A stretch of 64,000 nt of DNA, from NCBI GenBank assembly GCA_013003715.1, contig JABDIN010000107.1, positions 1 to 64,000 on the forward strand, given 5' to 3'. A program made the position numbers and the translations under genes. Source of the stretch: Desulfobacteraceae bacterium. GTDB lineage: Bacteria > Desulfobacterota > Desulfobacteria > Desulfobacterales > Desulfosarcinaceae. The notes under the pieces were generated by a model, which saw only the letters and a list, made by a program, of their open reading frames with translations, was not told the DNA's origin and did not search any database. Of the stretch, positions 1 through 10,763 are shown in pieces. Within the stretch, counting starts at the first letter, position 1; every line of letters begins with the position of its first letter.

Positions 1-423
1 AACACAGGTATCCACGGCGATCCCGCAGGCATCCGTAATCGGATACCCGTAAACACCGCAGCTGACGGCCGGAAATGCAATGCTCCGCACCTGGTGCTCG
101 ACGGCCAGGGTCAGGGCGTTTTTATAACACCGCGCAAGCGCTATGGCATCTTCCGGTACGCCCGTGTAAACAGGCCCCACCGTGTGAATGACGTACGTTG
201 CGGGCAGGTTGTAGCCTTTGGTGATGCGGGCTTCGCCGGTGGGGCATCCGCCGATACCCCGGCATTCCGCCAGGAGCTCGGGGCCCGCCGCCCGGTGAAT
301 CGCGCCATCCACACCGCCGCCGCCCAGAAGGGATTTGTTGGCGGCGTTGACGATGGCATCCACCTTCAGTTTCGTTATATCCCCGTGACGGACCTCTAAT
401 TTTTGTACAGCCGAATTTTTCAT
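1..423 (-). CDS. Macro-domain protein (ADP-ribose/O-acetyl-ADP-ribose binding), 3' end outside the window
   Basis: The translated reverse strand starts [20 protein letters not shown] and reads on with no stop to the window edge (141 codons seen). It has the macro-domain signature: the NAAN motif near residues 26-29, the glycine-rich [10 protein letters not shown] loop near 33-42, and a conserved VGPVYTG / SCGVYGYP pair further on. Family members bind ADP-ribose or hydrolyse O-acetyl-ADP-ribose or ADP-ribosyl protein links in the cytoplasm. Full-length proteins are about 170-190 residues, so only about 30-45 are missing. An AAGGG ribosome-binding site precedes the ATG. It lies 24 bp downstream of the FmdB gene on the same strand, so the two are probably co-transcribed. 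Hydrolase versus binding-only activity cannot be decided here. Confidence 0.88.
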   Translation of the reverse strand, partial: MKNSAVQKLEVRHGDITKLKVDAIVNAANKSLLGGGGVDGAIHRAAGPELLAECRGIGGCPTGEARITKGYNLPATYVIHTVGPVYTGVPEDAIALARCYKNALTLAVEHQVRSIAFPAVSCGVYGYPITDACGIAVDTCV

Positions 424-447
424 GGTATCGCCCTTGTAAAAAGGAGC

Positions 448-942
448 CTACAGGTCATAAAGCGTCTCATCGCGCAACGGCGCCGGCCTTCCGGCCCTCA
501 GTGGTTTCGCTTTTTTGCCGGGCAGGATGAATGGATCTTCCTCCTCCAGCAGATCCCCCATCTCCTTCTCGATCCGGTCGGGATCTTCACCGCTTTCCAT
601 TCTGCGGAGCGCTTCCTGCATGCCGTCACCGAGTTGCATACCGGTCATATCGGTGAGTTTGCGCATCAGGTCGGCGGCCTGCCGCGGGTCGTCCTCATTG
701 ATGCTGTCCGCTTCCCCGGCCAGCATGTTCATGGCCTGCTCCATTTTTGATTCGTCAAACGGCAGATCATCCATATCACCGTCTTCGGAAGCCCGGCCGC
801 TAATGGCGAATGCGGACATCTGCCGGGACAATTTCACGGTCTTGCAGGCTGGGCAGCCGGGTGTTTTCGAGGTGTTGATGGTTTTTGAAAAAAAGTTGAA
901 AATGGTATTGCATCGTTCGCAGTAGAACTCGTAAATCGGCAT
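448..942 (-). CDS. FmdB-family zinc-ribbon protein with acidic C-terminal extension
   Basis: 164 residues. The N-terminus MPIYEFYCERCNTIFNFF with a second CPAC pair near residue 30 is the FmdB/CxxC-CxxC regulatory zinc ribbon (two CxxC knuckles). The remaining 120 residues are acidic and methionine-rich, followed by a basic tail, and match no domain I recognise. FmdB ribbons are found in putative regulators, but the biochemical role is unsettled. It is divergent from ndk across a 240 bp intergenic region that should hold both promoters, and it probably leads the macro-domain gene. Confidence 0.8.
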   Translation of the reverse strand: MPIYEFYCERCNTIFNFFSKTINTSKTPGCPACKTVKLSRQMSAFAISGRASEDGDMDDLPFDESKMEQAMNMLAGEADSINEDDPRQAADLMRKLTDMTGMQLGDGMQEALRRMESGEDPDRIEKEMGDLLEEEDPFILPGKKAKPLRAGRPAPLRDETLYDL

Positions 943-1184
943 CTTGTGGTCCTCTTCTTTTTAATCAGTCTTTGATTTGACCTGTAACTATCGGCAGGAA
1001 AATCAAAGGAGTAGCTGCAAGTCAACTATGGACGCTAACTATTGGGAAATAATAAATTTACCCTGATTTTTTGTCAACTTTTATCCCGTTTATTGACTTG
1101 CCGGAGCCCATCTGTTATGCCAGCGTGCAACTTGAACACTGGGATATTATCCAGACACATCAACCATTGAAAGGAAGAATGCAT

Positions 1185-1601
1185 ATGGAACGTACATTGT
1201 CAATTATCAAACCGGACGGCGTCGGACGCGGTCTGATCGGAGAAGTGGTCAAACGCCTGGAAGCCAATGACCTGACCGTCAAGGCGATGAAGATGATCCG
1301 GATGTCCACGACCCAGGCCCAGGGATTTTATGCCGTCCACAAGGATCGCCCTTTTTTTGGGAGCCTGACCGAATTCATGACCTCCGGCCCCTGCGTGGTG
1401 ATGGTATTGGAAGGGGAGAACGCCATCGAACGTTACCGTACCCTGATGGGCGCCACCAACTTCAAGGAAGCCGCCGAAGGCACCATCCGCAAGGATTTTG
1501 CCACGGATATCGAAAAGAACGTGGTCCACGGTTCCGACGCGCCGGAAACCGCCCGTTTTGAAATCGGTTATTTTTTCAACAGCCTGGAAATTGTCGCCTG
1601 A
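1185..1601 (+). CDS. ndk: Nucleoside diphosphate kinase
   Basis: 138 residues, the normal bacterial NDK length, transferring gamma-phosphate between NTPs and NDPs in the cytoplasm. The sequence begins [13 protein letters not shown]. It carries the K-P-D motif (K9), the FFxSL stretch near residue 57, and the active-site histidine in NVVHGSD (H115), which becomes phosphorylated. The start at 1185 is chosen because AAGGAAG lies 8 bases upstream. An in-frame ATG at 1179 is too close to that site, and the frame stays open further upstream without family similarity. Its stop overlaps the trmJ start (TGATG), so the two are translationally coupled. Confidence 0.97.
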   Translation: MERTLSIIKPDGVGRGLIGEVVKRLEANDLTVKAMKMIRMSTTQAQGFYAVHKDRPFFGSLTEFMTSGPCVVMVLEGENAIERYRTLMGATNFKEAAEGTIRKDFATDIEKNVVHGSDAPETARFEIGYFFNSLEIVA

Positions 1602-2386
1602 TGTCCTTAGTTGTGAACCGCAACAATGTCTCGATTGTGTTGCACAGGCCCCGGTATCCGGAAAATATCGGGGCTGCGGCAAGGGCCATATGCAACATGG
1701 GGTTCGAGCAGCTCATCGTGGTTGAACCGGAAAATTTGGATATGACCCGAGTCTGCACCCTGGCCACCCACGCCGCGGCGGCGGTGGTCAACCGCTTGGA
1801 AACCTATGACCATTTGAAAGATGCCCTGGCGGCTTTCCAGTATGTGGTGGGAACCACGGCCCGTCTCGGCGGTGAACGCCAAATCGTCAGTTCCCCAGCC
1901 GGCATTGCCGGCAAGATCGCTCCCATCAGCCAGGAGAACCGTGTCGCCATTGTATTCGGACCCGAAGACAGAGGCCTGACCAACGACGATCTTCGCCTCT
2001 GCCATGCCCTGGTCAATATCCCCACCGCGGATTTCAGCTCTTTGAACCTGGCCCAGGCCGTCATGGTGATCTGTTACACCTTGTTTTCCGCCCAACTGCC
2101 GCCACCCAAGGAACCTGTCCCCCGATTGGCCTCACGCGAAGAACTGGATGGCATGTACGACCAGCTCAAGGATATTCTGATCCGGATCAATTACATTTTA
2201 CCGGGTAATCCCGACTACTGGATGAATAAAATTCGCCGGACCCTCTCCCGCATTCGATTGAGGGGCGGGGATGTGAGCATTCTCCGGGGTATCTGCCGGC
2301 AGATCGATTGGTACAGCGAAAAACGTTACCGGGACGGTCTTGAAGATCGCGCCGCTGGAAAAAATACCGCCCCCGAAGACAATTAG
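1601..2386 (+). CDS. trmJ: tRNA (cytidine/uridine-2'-O-)methyltransferase TrmJ-type, SPOUT family
   Basis: 261 residues. TrmJ methylates the 2'-hydroxyl of residue 32 in tRNA anticodon loops using SAM. The N-terminal 165 residues are the SPOUT knot: RPRYPENIGAAARA near residue 16 (motif 1), VFGPEDRGLTNDDL near 117 (motif 2) and SLNLAQAV near 147 (motif 3), in the TrmH/TrmJ order. The C-terminal helical extension of about 80 residues is typical of TrmJ. The start codon overlaps the ndk stop. Another TrmH-class target remains possible but less likely given the length. Confidence 0.9.
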   Translation: MSLVVNRNNVSIVLHRPRYPENIGAAARAICNMGFEQLIVVEPENLDMTRVCTLATHAAAAVVNRLETYDHLKDALAAFQYVVGTTARLGGERQIVSSPAGIAGKIAPISQENRVAIVFGPEDRGLTNDDLRLCHALVNIPTADFSSLNLAQAVMVICYTLFSAQLPPPKEPVPRLASREELDGMYDQLKDILIRINYILPGNPDYWMNKIRRTLSRIRLRGGDVSILRGICRQIDWYSEKRYRDGLEDRAAGKNTAPEDN

Positions 2387-2405
2387 ACGATCGGTCAGCC
2401 TATTT

Positions 2406-2424
2406 ATAGATGGATACCATCTAT
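2406..2424. other. Short hairpin between convergent trmJ and leuB
   Basis: ATAGATGG, a 3-base loop, then CCATCTAT: a perfect 8 bp stem in the 144 bp gap between the two converging genes. No T-run follows on either strand, so it is not a canonical intrinsic terminator. Confidence 0.35.
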
Positions 2425-2530
2425 CCTGTTGAGAGCCGTAAGCGTGAGTTTCCATAACGGAATACAAATTAGTCAGCACGCGGTTCAATGAAAAAGCATC
2501 CCCGAACCGCAACTATTCAACCGCCTTTTT

Positions 2531-3604
<1,074 letters not shown>

Positions 3605-3719
3605 CTATGCTTCCCGTATGGTTTAAAGTTTCAAGTTGGATTTGAAAGTACCGATGCTCCCGGTTTTTGAATCGAGGTCGGTAACAAGTCGTGAATTCAA
3701 TTAGCAATTTCCACTGGAT

Positions 3720-4292
3720 TTAGAAAGAAGGAATTTGCGATTTGATGCCCACGAGTCCGGCTGTTGCTTTTCCACCGTCCGCATCGGCCGGAATGGATTC
3801 CCGGTAGTGCACGATGCGCAAAGGTAAAAAGGCATGCAGGAGCTCATTGGGCCGGAGAAAGTAGTCTTTGGACATATCCGGCGTGCCGGCACTGCGGGTA
3901 CCCGACAAGTAGGATTCGAAGATTAGAATGCCCCTTTTCTTCAACCCCCCGATGATTTGCGGGAACAGGCGGCGGTCCAGAAAGCGGATATTTAATATGA
4001 GATCGTAGGTGCCGGCCGGAATCCGCCAATCGTCCAGATCAAGGCACCGGGCATGGATGGACGGATCTCTACCGGTAAGACGGTTCATCGCCACATCCGA
4101 GACATCCACGGCATCCACCTGAAATCCGCGTTCGGCCAGAAACAGGCTGTGACGCCCTGTGCCGGCGGCAATATCAAGCGCCCGGCCGGGTTTTGCCATG
4201 GCATGGTATTCGGTAACGATGGCGGCGGGTTCAGATACGATCGTTTTTTCCAGGTATTTCCGGTTCCATTTATCCCGTTCCGGCCGGCTCAT
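3720..4292 (-). CDS. SAM-dependent methyltransferase (TehB/class I type)
   Basis: 190 residues. Motif I is LDIAAGTGRHS near residue 38, followed by an acidic residue in VDAVDVS (motif II), which together form a class I Rossmann methyltransferase SAM site. The sequence starts RDKWNRKYLE, the start seen in TehB-like and small tellurite-resistance-type methyltransferases. Substrate unknown. It ends 116 bp before leuB on the same strand and is separated from the Nudix gene by only 3 bp, so the two form a short operon. Confidence 0.8.
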   Translation of the reverse strand: MSRPERDKWNRKYLEKTIVSEPAAIVTEYHAMAKPGRALDIAAGTGRHSLFLAERGFQVDAVDVSDVAMNRLTGRDPSIHARCLDLDDWRIPAGTYDLILNIRFLDRRLFPQIIGGLKKRGILIFESYLSGTRSAGTPDMSKDYFLRPNELLHAFLPLRIVHYRESIPADADGGKATAGLVGIKSQIPSF

Positions 4293-4295
4293 GCC

Positions 4296-4721
4296 TTAAA
4301 ACCCGAACCGCGTGGTCAGTAATTCACGGGTCTTCGGGGAGAGCGCCAGACCCGGCAATGCTTCGGGGGATACCCATTGAACGGCGGCGGCATCGTCGCC
4401 GGGGGTTGGTGTTCCGGATTCATACTCGGCTGAAACATCCACGATCACATAATGAAACCGGACCCGGCCATCGCTGTCCCGCTCCACCACGTCAAAGGTG
4501 TACACCGGATGTCCGGCACGGACCGTCAACCCGGTTTCCTCCTTGATCTCCCGTTCGGCGGCGGCCTGAAGGGTTTCGCCAAGTTTCACGCTTCCCCCCG
4601 GGATGGACCACAGATCCTCGGACGGCGGCTGGCCGCGTTTCACCAGGAGCACCCGGCCGTCATGGATAACGACAGCGCCTACGGCAACCACCGGCCGATG
4701 GGGATAATCCACTGGGGCCAT
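4296..4721 (-). CDS. Nudix hydrolase
   Basis: 141 residues. The Nudix box runs GGSVKLGETLQAAAEREIKE and continues into ETGL around residues 41-64, matching GX5EX7REUXEEXGU with all metal-binding glutamates present. Such proteins cleave nucleoside diphosphates linked to another moiety. The opening segment (VVAVGAVVIHDGRVLLVKRG) resembles ADP-ribose pyrophosphatase and MutT-like members, but the substrate cannot be fixed from sequence. It is closely coupled to the methyltransferase downstream. Confidence 0.92.
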   Translation of the reverse strand: MAPVDYPHRPVVAVGAVVIHDGRVLLVKRGQPPSEDLWSIPGGSVKLGETLQAAAEREIKEETGLTVRAGHPVYTFDVVERDSDGRVRFHYVIVDVSAEYESGTPTPGDDAAAVQWVSPEALPGLALSPKTRELLTTRFGF

Positions 4722-4757
4722 CTTATGTTCTCATTCGCATGATGACGGATTCCGGGG

Positions 4758-5258
4758 TCAAAAGGGCCAGAAATTATTGTCATGCCAGATATTCTCGGTC
4801 AATTCTTTGTCCAGATCGGACAAAAACGTCAGATGGTCTCTCTCCCAGGAGGTCAGATAACGGTAAAGGGCTTTCTCATTGGTATCTTCCGCAGCTTCGG
4901 CCCTGGCGGCGTAAAGCTTGATGGCCCGGTCCTCCATGAGCATGGCCGCCGAAATTGCCGCGGCTTCGAAACCGGCCGCTGAAATTTTGGCTTTGACATC
5001 GTCCGTCAACACGAATTCCGGGGCTTTGCTGGACATTGAATCATAGTCCCCCGGCGAAAAGGTGTTGGATGTCGAAAAGGACTTTAAATGCTCGGCGAGA
5101 ATCTCCATATGGTGTTTCTCTTCATCGGCCATGGTCTGAAAAAACGATTTTACCGCTTCGTTTTTTGCCTGGTTGGCCGCGGTAAGGTAAAATGCCCGAC
5201 CCCGTTTTTCCAGTAAAATAGCCTGTTTCAGGATTTCCAGTGTTTTATTCTCCGTCAT
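4758..5258 (-). CDS. Ferritin-like/rubrerythrin-type diiron protein
   Basis: 166 residues from the ATG preceded by AAGGAG. The frame can be extended two codons to a GTG, but the ribosome site favours the ATG. Two helix pairs carry the diiron ligands: LEKRGRAFY with DEEKHH in the first half and EDRAIKLY with ERDHL in the second (E, ExxH, E, ExxH). There is no C-terminal rubredoxin zinc/iron knuckle; instead it ends IWHDNNFWPF, a tail shared by anaerobe ferritin-like proteins. It probably acts in peroxide or oxygen detoxification or iron handling. Confidence 0.85.
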   Translation of the reverse strand: MTENKTLEILKQAILLEKRGRAFYLTAANQAKNEAVKSFFQTMADEEKHHMEILAEHLKSFSTSNTFSPGDYDSMSSKAPEFVLTDDVKAKISAAGFEAAAISAAMLMEDRAIKLYAARAEAAEDTNEKALYRYLTSWERDHLTFLSDLDKELTENIWHDNNFWPF

Positions 5259-5307
5259 GACCACTCCTTGTTTTTGTCGTTACGTCGTTAGGATGACGAT
5301 GTTGGGG

Positions 5308-6072
5308 TTATGGTTTTGTCGTCCGGCCTGATCCGTCTTCGAATTCCGTTATGGCCTGCAACACGTATGGGTATATGGTTTCCACCACCTTTTCATATCC
5401 CCGGGCCGTGGGATGAATGCCGTCGGACTGGTTCAGACCTGATTCTCCGGCCACATCCTTCAGGAAAAACGGGATCAATATCACCTTGTGTTTTTTTGCC
5501 AGCTCCGGGTAGATCCGGGAAAAAGACCTTGTGTATTCGGGACCCAGGTTCGGCGGAAGCTGCATTCCCGCCAGCAGGACCACGATTCCCCGCTGTTTGA
5601 GGCTGGTGAGAATGGCATCGATATTTCGTCGCGTCAGGGCCGGATCAATTCCACGCAAACCGTCGTTGGCGCCGGTTTCCAGGATCACGATGCCGGGACT
5701 CAAGGTACCGGTGACCCACTCCAACCGGGACAGTGTGCCGCTGCTGGTTTCGCCGCTGATACCGGCATTGATAACCTTATACGGATAATTATTCAACATC
5801 AGTTTCTTCTCAAGCAGGGCCGGGTAGGCGGACGTCTCCGCCAAACCATAGCCCGCCGTGAGACTGTCACCCACCGCCACAATGGTCTCCGCCTGCACTG
5901 CACCGGCCGCCGGTGTCGTGGCTTCGGCCTCGGTCTCTCTTGTATCACCGCCGCAACCGCAAACCATGAGCAGAAATATGAGGATCCATGCCCCATGGCG
6001 GATCCCCGATGTCCCGTGGATTACTGCCTGTGGTTGTCGATGCACCGGTGGTGTCCGGTCTTTATTCATCAT
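5308..6072 (-). CDS. GDSL-type arylesterase/lysophospholipase (TesA-like), probable lipoprotein
   Basis: About 254 residues from the ATG overlapping the end of the permease gene. SGNH/GDSL blocks are all present: VAVGDSLTAGYG (block I serine), NAGISGETSSG (block II), ETGANDGLRG (block III) and DGIHPTARGY (block V Asp-His). The N-terminus has a hydrophobic segment ending in VCGC, compatible with a lipobox, so export and lipidation are likely. In E. coli, tesA lies beside ybbA-ybbP. Here the homologues are collinear with it, with stop and start overlapping by 11 bases, which supports a TesA-like role in ester or lysophospholipid hydrolysis. Confidence 0.88.
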   Translation of the reverse strand: MMNKDRTPPVHRQPQAVIHGTSGIRHGAWILIFLLMVCGCGGDTRETEAEATTPAAGAVQAETIVAVGDSLTAGYGLAETSAYPALLEKKLMLNNYPYKVINAGISGETSSGTLSRLEWVTGTLSPGIVILETGANDGLRGIDPALTRRNIDAILTSLKQRGIVVLLAGMQLPPNLGPEYTRSFSRIYPELAKKHKVILIPFFLKDVAGESGLNQSDGIHPTARGYEKVVETIYPYVLQAITEFEDGSGRTTKP

Positions 6073-8560
6073 GGCGCTCCCGCAAGTATGTTGATGGTTT
6101 TTTATCCAATATACCGGCGGCGGATAATCGGCCCACAACACTTAGAATCACCAAGGTACCGAACATCATCGCCACCGAGGAGAGCAGATACGGATGGTAG
6201 TCAACCCGGAATACATACCGGCAGATCAGGAAGCTGCCGGTCTGGGCGATGACCAGCGCCGTGAGAGCGCTTACCCCCCCGATAAAAAGATTTTCCATGG
6301 TCAGCACCACCAGGACAAAACGGCGGCCCGCACCGAGAATTTTAAAATAGACCGATTCCGCAATACGGTCCGCCCGGGTGGCCAGCAGGGCACTGACCAT
6401 GATCAGTATGCCCGCGGCGATGCTTAAAAACGCGAAGAGCCGGATGATGCCCGATAATTTTGTCATCAACCCGGCAAAGACGGCAATGGTATCCGACAGA
6501 TCAATGGCGCTGACGTTGGGGAATTTCTCCACAACCCGGTTTTGAATTTCCGCCACCTGTTCCCCGGGCACCTTCACCGCCGTGAATATGCTCTGGGGTG
6601 CTTTTTCCAAGACGGCATCTTGAAACACAAAATAAAAAAACGGGCTGAATGTCTCCTTGACCCGTGTGCGGATGCTGGAGATGCGGGCGGTCAGGGGCAC
6701 CCCCTGGATTTTGAATGTCAGGTGATCTCCCACCTCCATTGACTTCATCGCCAGTACCGTATCGAGCACCGATACCTGGGGCCCGGTCCAATCCGTTCTG
6801 AAGAGGGCGCCGCCCTCGATGATGGTCTCATCGGGCAACAAGGTCTCCCGGTAGGTCAGGTTAAACAAACGTGACAGATTGTCCTGCCTTCTTTTCCGTT
6901 CTTCCTCCTGGTCGATTACCTTTCCGTTGTGGGCGGATATCCGGGCGCGGATCACCGGATAATAAGTGGGTGCATCACCGATAACCCGTGTAAATTCATT
7001 CACCTGATCGGGTTGGATATCGATGAAGAATAAATTGGGGGCATCCTGGGGATATGAATCGATGAACGATGCGGCAAGGTTCTTTTCGATCATATAAATG
7101 GAAAAAATCACGCACAGGGCGGATGACAGGGTTACCACGATAGACCGGGTGGCGTTTCCCGGACGGAACAATCCTTTTACCGCCTGACGTGCCGTCAACC
7201 AGCGCAGGTGAAACCGTTTTATGACAAACAAAGCCGCCTGGGCGGAGAGCGTGGTAACGAGTATCACGCCACAGATGCCCAGGGCGAAATAGAGCCCGAA
7301 CTGAATATCATCCATGTGCCACAAAATCATGCCGAAGAAGAGCCCCGTTATTCCGGTCAGCGCGGCCACAAATGTCCCGCCGCGTTTCACGCGCCGGGTT
7401 TCCTGACGAAAGATATATACCGGTTTCAGGTCCTTTAACCGGCTCAAGGGGAGGAGGGTGAACAGCAGGACCACGATAATACCGAGAATGATCGCTTCGA
7501 AAATACCCAGCCAGGAGATATCAAGGCGGATATCCGGCGGGAGGAATTCGGACAACAATATGCCCAAAAGATGCTGAAGACCGATTCCCAGCAGGATGCC
7601 CAGCACCGTCCCTATCAGGCCCAGTGCCAGCACCACGGTCGAAAAATGGAGACGGATGAATCCCGAGGTGGCGCCCATGGTCTTGACGATTGCCGCCGTT
7701 TTTTGCCGCTCCCTGAGAAACGCGCTGCATGCACTCTGAATTCCGATCCCCGACACCATGAGGATAAACACCCCCACCAGGTTCAAAAAAAACAGAAAAT
7801 CATCGAGAAAGCGTTTCACCCGTGACCGGGCGGTCTTATAGGTGGCCACACGTTCGCTTCCGGGGGTTGCGCTGTCACTCAATTGACGTGCCAGTGCATC
7901 CAGTTGTGTTTCGTCTGAAACCTTGAGCAGCAAGACACGGCGTATGCGGCTGCCCTTGCCCATGAGCTGCAGGGCGGCAAGATCCCGGACCGATACAAAC
8001 AACCGGGGGCCGAATGAGAATACGTTCACCGGCCGGTCCGGCTCCTTGATCACCACATCCCGGACGGTCAACTCCGCGAATCCCACCTTCAGCACCGCGC
8101 CGGTGGAAATGCCCAGACGGTCCAGCAGATTCCGCTCGGCCACCACCTGTCCCGGCGACAAAATCTCCCGGAACCGGCCGCCGGACGCCAGCTCCAGACG
8201 GCCGTAAAATGGATATTCCGCATCCACCACCTTTAGCTGGGCCAGCACCGAGGTATTGTTCTCCGGGCTCCGCACCACAGAATAAAACTCCAGGTACCGG
8301 GATGCGGTCACGAGACCACGGGCGGCCATATCGGACACCGTGGTTTCCAGCCGTTCGGAAAAATCCTCATTGGAGCGGACAATGATATCTCCGGCATGAA
8401 GTGCTTTGGCATCGTTGCCCAGGGACCGGTTGAGACTCTTGGAAAACCCGTTGACGGCCACGACGGTAACCATGGCCAGGGTGACGCACAGAATGAGAAT
8501 CACCGCCAGTTTCGGAGATCGCGTGATCTGCCGGATGATGAATTTTCGATGAATAAACAT
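6062..8560 (-). CDS. ABC transporter permease, FtsX/MacB type (YbbP-like)
   Basis: About 832 residues from the ATG at 8560. The frame continues to a TTG at 8629 just 3 bases after GGAGGTGA, so a 23-residue longer form is possible. The shorter start is preferred because the first membrane helix (KLAVILILCVTLAMV) then lies about 13 residues from the N-terminus as in YbbP. Architecture: helix 1, a large periplasmic region, a three-helix FtsX block near residues 240-400, further helices, a second periplasmic region and a final FtsX block. YbbAP exporters are thought to expel hydrophobic compounds from the inner membrane. It pairs with the upstream ATPase. Confidence 0.9.
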   Translation of the reverse strand: MFIHRKFIIRQITRSPKLAVILILCVTLAMVTVVAVNGFSKSLNRSLGNDAKALHAGDIIVRSNEDFSERLETTVSDMAARGLVTASRYLEFYSVVRSPENNTSVLAQLKVVDAEYPFYGRLELASGGRFREILSPGQVVAERNLLDRLGISTGAVLKVGFAELTVRDVVIKEPDRPVNVFSFGPRLFVSVRDLAALQLMGKGSRIRRVLLLKVSDETQLDALARQLSDSATPGSERVATYKTARSRVKRFLDDFLFFLNLVGVFILMVSGIGIQSACSAFLRERQKTAAIVKTMGATSGFIRLHFSTVVLALGLIGTVLGILLGIGLQHLLGILLSEFLPPDIRLDISWLGIFEAIILGIIVVLLFTLLPLSRLKDLKPVYIFRQETRRVKRGGTFVAALTGITGLFFGMILWHMDDIQFGLYFALGICGVILVTTLSAQAALFVIKRFHLRWLTARQAVKGLFRPGNATRSIVVTLSSALCVIFSIYMIEKNLAASFIDSYPQDAPNLFFIDIQPDQVNEFTRVIGDAPTYYPVIRARISAHNGKVIDQEEERKRRQDNLSRLFNLTYRETLLPDETIIEGGALFRTDWTGPQVSVLDTVLAMKSMEVGDHLTFKIQGVPLTARISSIRTRVKETFSPFFYFVFQDAVLEKAPQSIFTAVKVPGEQVAEIQNRVVEKFPNVSAIDLSDTIAVFAGLMTKLSGIIRLFAFLSIAAGILIMVSALLATRADRIAESVYFKILGAGRRFVLVVLTMENLFIGGVSALTALVIAQTGSFLICRYVFRVDYHPYLLSSVAMMFGTLVILSVVGRLSAAGILDKKPSTYLRERHDE

Positions 8561-8660
8561 AGGGGTGTGGTGGGGCAATTTTAAATGGATTTTATAACTA
8601 AATCCGTTCACATCAGCGATGTCTTCCAATCACCTCCGCACTATTCCGAACGGATTGCCA

Positions 8661-9329
8661 TTATCCTTCCAACAAAAGGCCGTCTTTCAAATGGAGTATT
8701 CTGTCGGCGGCCGCGGCCAGGTCCGTGTTATGGGTGACCAGAATCAGGGTCGCCAGGTGCTCGGTTTTAAGGTCAATCAACAGGTCGAGCACGGCACCGC
8801 CGTTTTCCGAATCCAGATTGCCCGTGGGTTCATCGGCAAAGATGATCCGTGGCTGGTTGATCAGCGCACGGCACAGCGCCACACGCTGTTTCTCCCCCCC
8901 GGAGAGCTGGTTGGGGTAATTGTCCGCCCGCTGGCCCAGGCCCACCCGGTCCAGCAAGGAGCCGGCCTTTTCCGCCGCCGCCGCATCATTGCATAATTCA
9001 GCCGGAAACATCACATTCTCCAAGGCATTCAGCGACGGCACCAGGTGAAAGGACTGGAAAACGAATCCAATGGTGCGGTTCCGCAACGGCGCCAGTTCTT
9101 CCTCGGTCGACCGGGTGATATCATTATCCTCAATAAACACCTGCCCGGATGTGGGCTTGTCCAGGCCGGACAACAGGGTGAGCAGCGTGGTTTTCCCGCT
9201 GCCGCTGCTGCCCGTCAGGGCCAGAAATTCCCCGGCATCAACCGTAAAAGAGATATCACTCAATACCCTGATTTCACGGGAATCCACCGTATAGGTTTTT
9301 GTCAGACGTTTCGCTTCGAGTATGGCCAT
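8661..9329 (-). CDS. ABC transporter ATP-binding protein (YbbA/LolD-like)
   Basis: 222 residues, the size of stand-alone LolD/YbbA ATPases. Walker A is GSSGSGKTT near residue 40, the signature LSGGEKQRVALCRAL lies near 142, Walker B RIIFADEPTGNLDSE near 162, and the switch histidine is in LVTHNTDLA. It energises the FtsX-type permease encoded 100 bp downstream. This cluster, not a LolCDE set, is favoured because of the single long permease and the TesA-like neighbour. Confidence 0.93.
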   Translation of the reverse strand: MAILEAKRLTKTYTVDSREIRVLSDISFTVDAGEFLALTGSSGSGKTTLLTLLSGLDKPTSGQVFIEDNDITRSTEEELAPLRNRTIGFVFQSFHLVPSLNALENVMFPAELCNDAAAAEKAGSLLDRVGLGQRADNYPNQLSGGEKQRVALCRALINQPRIIFADEPTGNLDSENGGAVLDLLIDLKTEHLATLILVTHNTDLAAAADRILHLKDGLLLEG

Positions 9330-9539
9330 GGGTGTTTCATTGTGTTCAAGGTTGACGGTTTATGTTATTTCCACCTGATTATGGAAGATGCTTTTCAACC
9401 ATAAGCATTTACCGGTGAGGTTCAAGCCGTTGAAAATTGACTCGTGCCCCGATATTTGATAGCTCGGTACCGGACGATAATGGCATAACCATTCCACCAT
9501 TCAAGCATAAATTGAAAACCTAAAACCGGGAATTGGCAT

Positions 9540-10679
9540 ATGAACATCAATCTGACCGACAAGCACATTGCCTTGCGGCGGGCGGTAAAATCATTCTGTG
9601 ACCGCGAAATCCGGCCCATCGCAGCGGATATTGATAAGGAGGCGCGTTTCCCCTGGGAGGTCGTTGAAAAAATGGGCCGTCTCGGATATTTCGGTATCCA
9701 GACCCCCCGGGAACTCGGCGGTGCGGGTATGGACGCGTTGAGTTATGCCATCATCATCGAGGAAATTTCCAGCGCCAGCGGCAGCATCGGCTTGTGCGTC
9801 ACCGTGCACAACAGTGTCGCCGTATTCCCCCTGCTTGCGTTTGGATCACCGGAGCAACGGGATAAATGGGTGCCACCGCTTGCCCGGGGGGAAAAGATCG
9901 GTGCGTTTTGCCTCACCGAACCCAATGCGGGCTCGGACGCCGGCGGCATCGATGCCACCGCCATTCCCCGAGACGGGGGCTATACGGTCAACGCCAACAA
10001 GGTTTTTGTGACAAACGGCGGGGTGGCGGACATCTGCCTGATATTCGCCCGCACGGATCCCGCCGCCGGCAGAAAAGGCATCAGTGTGGTGGTGGCCGAA
10101 CGGGGGACCCCCGGGTTTGTGGTCGGGGACCTGGAAGACCTGTGCGGCATGCGGGCCAATCCGGTCAGTTCCATCCGCCTCTATGATTGTCAGGTGCCGG
10201 CGGGAAACATATTGGGCAAACCCGGCATGGGGCTTAAAATCGGTCTGGCCGCCCTGGATACCGGAAGAATGGGCATCGCCGCCCAGGCCGTGGGCATTGC
10301 CCAGGCGGCGCTGGATGAAGCCGTACAATACGCCAAGCAGCGCCGTCAGTTCGGTGTGCCCATAGAAAAACACCAGGCCATCCAAATGATGATCGCCGAT
10401 ATGGCCACCCGTGTGGACGCGGCGCGGCTGATGGTATACCGGGCGGCGGCATTGCGGGACAGCGGCCGTTCCTTTTCCACCGAATCCGCCATGGCCAAGC
10501 TGTTTGCTTCGGAGACCGCAACGGCCGTAACCGATTTGGCCGTTCAGATCCACGGTGGTTACGGATATTCCAAAGCCTATCCCGTGGAGCGCTACTACCG
10601 GGACGCACGGGTAACCCGGATTTATGAGGGCACCTCCGAGGTGCACCGCATGGTCATCGCCAAAGGCGTACTGGGGTGA
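9540..10679 (+). CDS. Acyl-CoA dehydrogenase
   Basis: 379 residues, typical of short/medium-chain acyl-CoA dehydrogenases. Hallmarks are the FAD-binding [13 protein letters not shown] near residue 124 and FVTNGG near 156, the [13 protein letters not shown] segment near 270, and the catalytic glutamate in [10 protein letters not shown] near residue 362. It introduces a C2-C3 double bond into acyl-CoA and passes electrons to ETF. It heads a run with etfB and etfA, so the three likely work as one beta-oxidation electron branch. Substrate chain length cannot be read from sequence. Confidence 0.95.
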   Translation: MNINLTDKHIALRRAVKSFCDREIRPIAADIDKEARFPWEVVEKMGRLGYFGIQTPRELGGAGMDALSYAIIIEEISSASGSIGLCVTVHNSVAVFPLLAFGSPEQRDKWVPPLARGEKIGAFCLTEPNAGSDAGGIDATAIPRDGGYTVNANKVFVTNGGVADICLIFARTDPAAGRKGISVVVAERGTPGFVVGDLEDLCGMRANPVSSIRLYDCQVPAGNILGKPGMGLKIGLAALDTGRMGIAAQAVGIAQAALDEAVQYAKQRRQFGVPIEKHQAIQMMIADMATRVDAARLMVYRAAALRDSGRSFSTESAMAKLFASETATAVTDLAVQIHGGYGYSKAYPVERYYRDARVTRIYEGTSEVHRMVIAKGVLG

Positions 10680-10763
10680 TGGGGCAATTTTAAATCAGAA
10701 ATTTTAAATTCTAAATGAATGATGGTGGTTTGATTTTATAGAGGAAACAGGGATGGAACGGAT

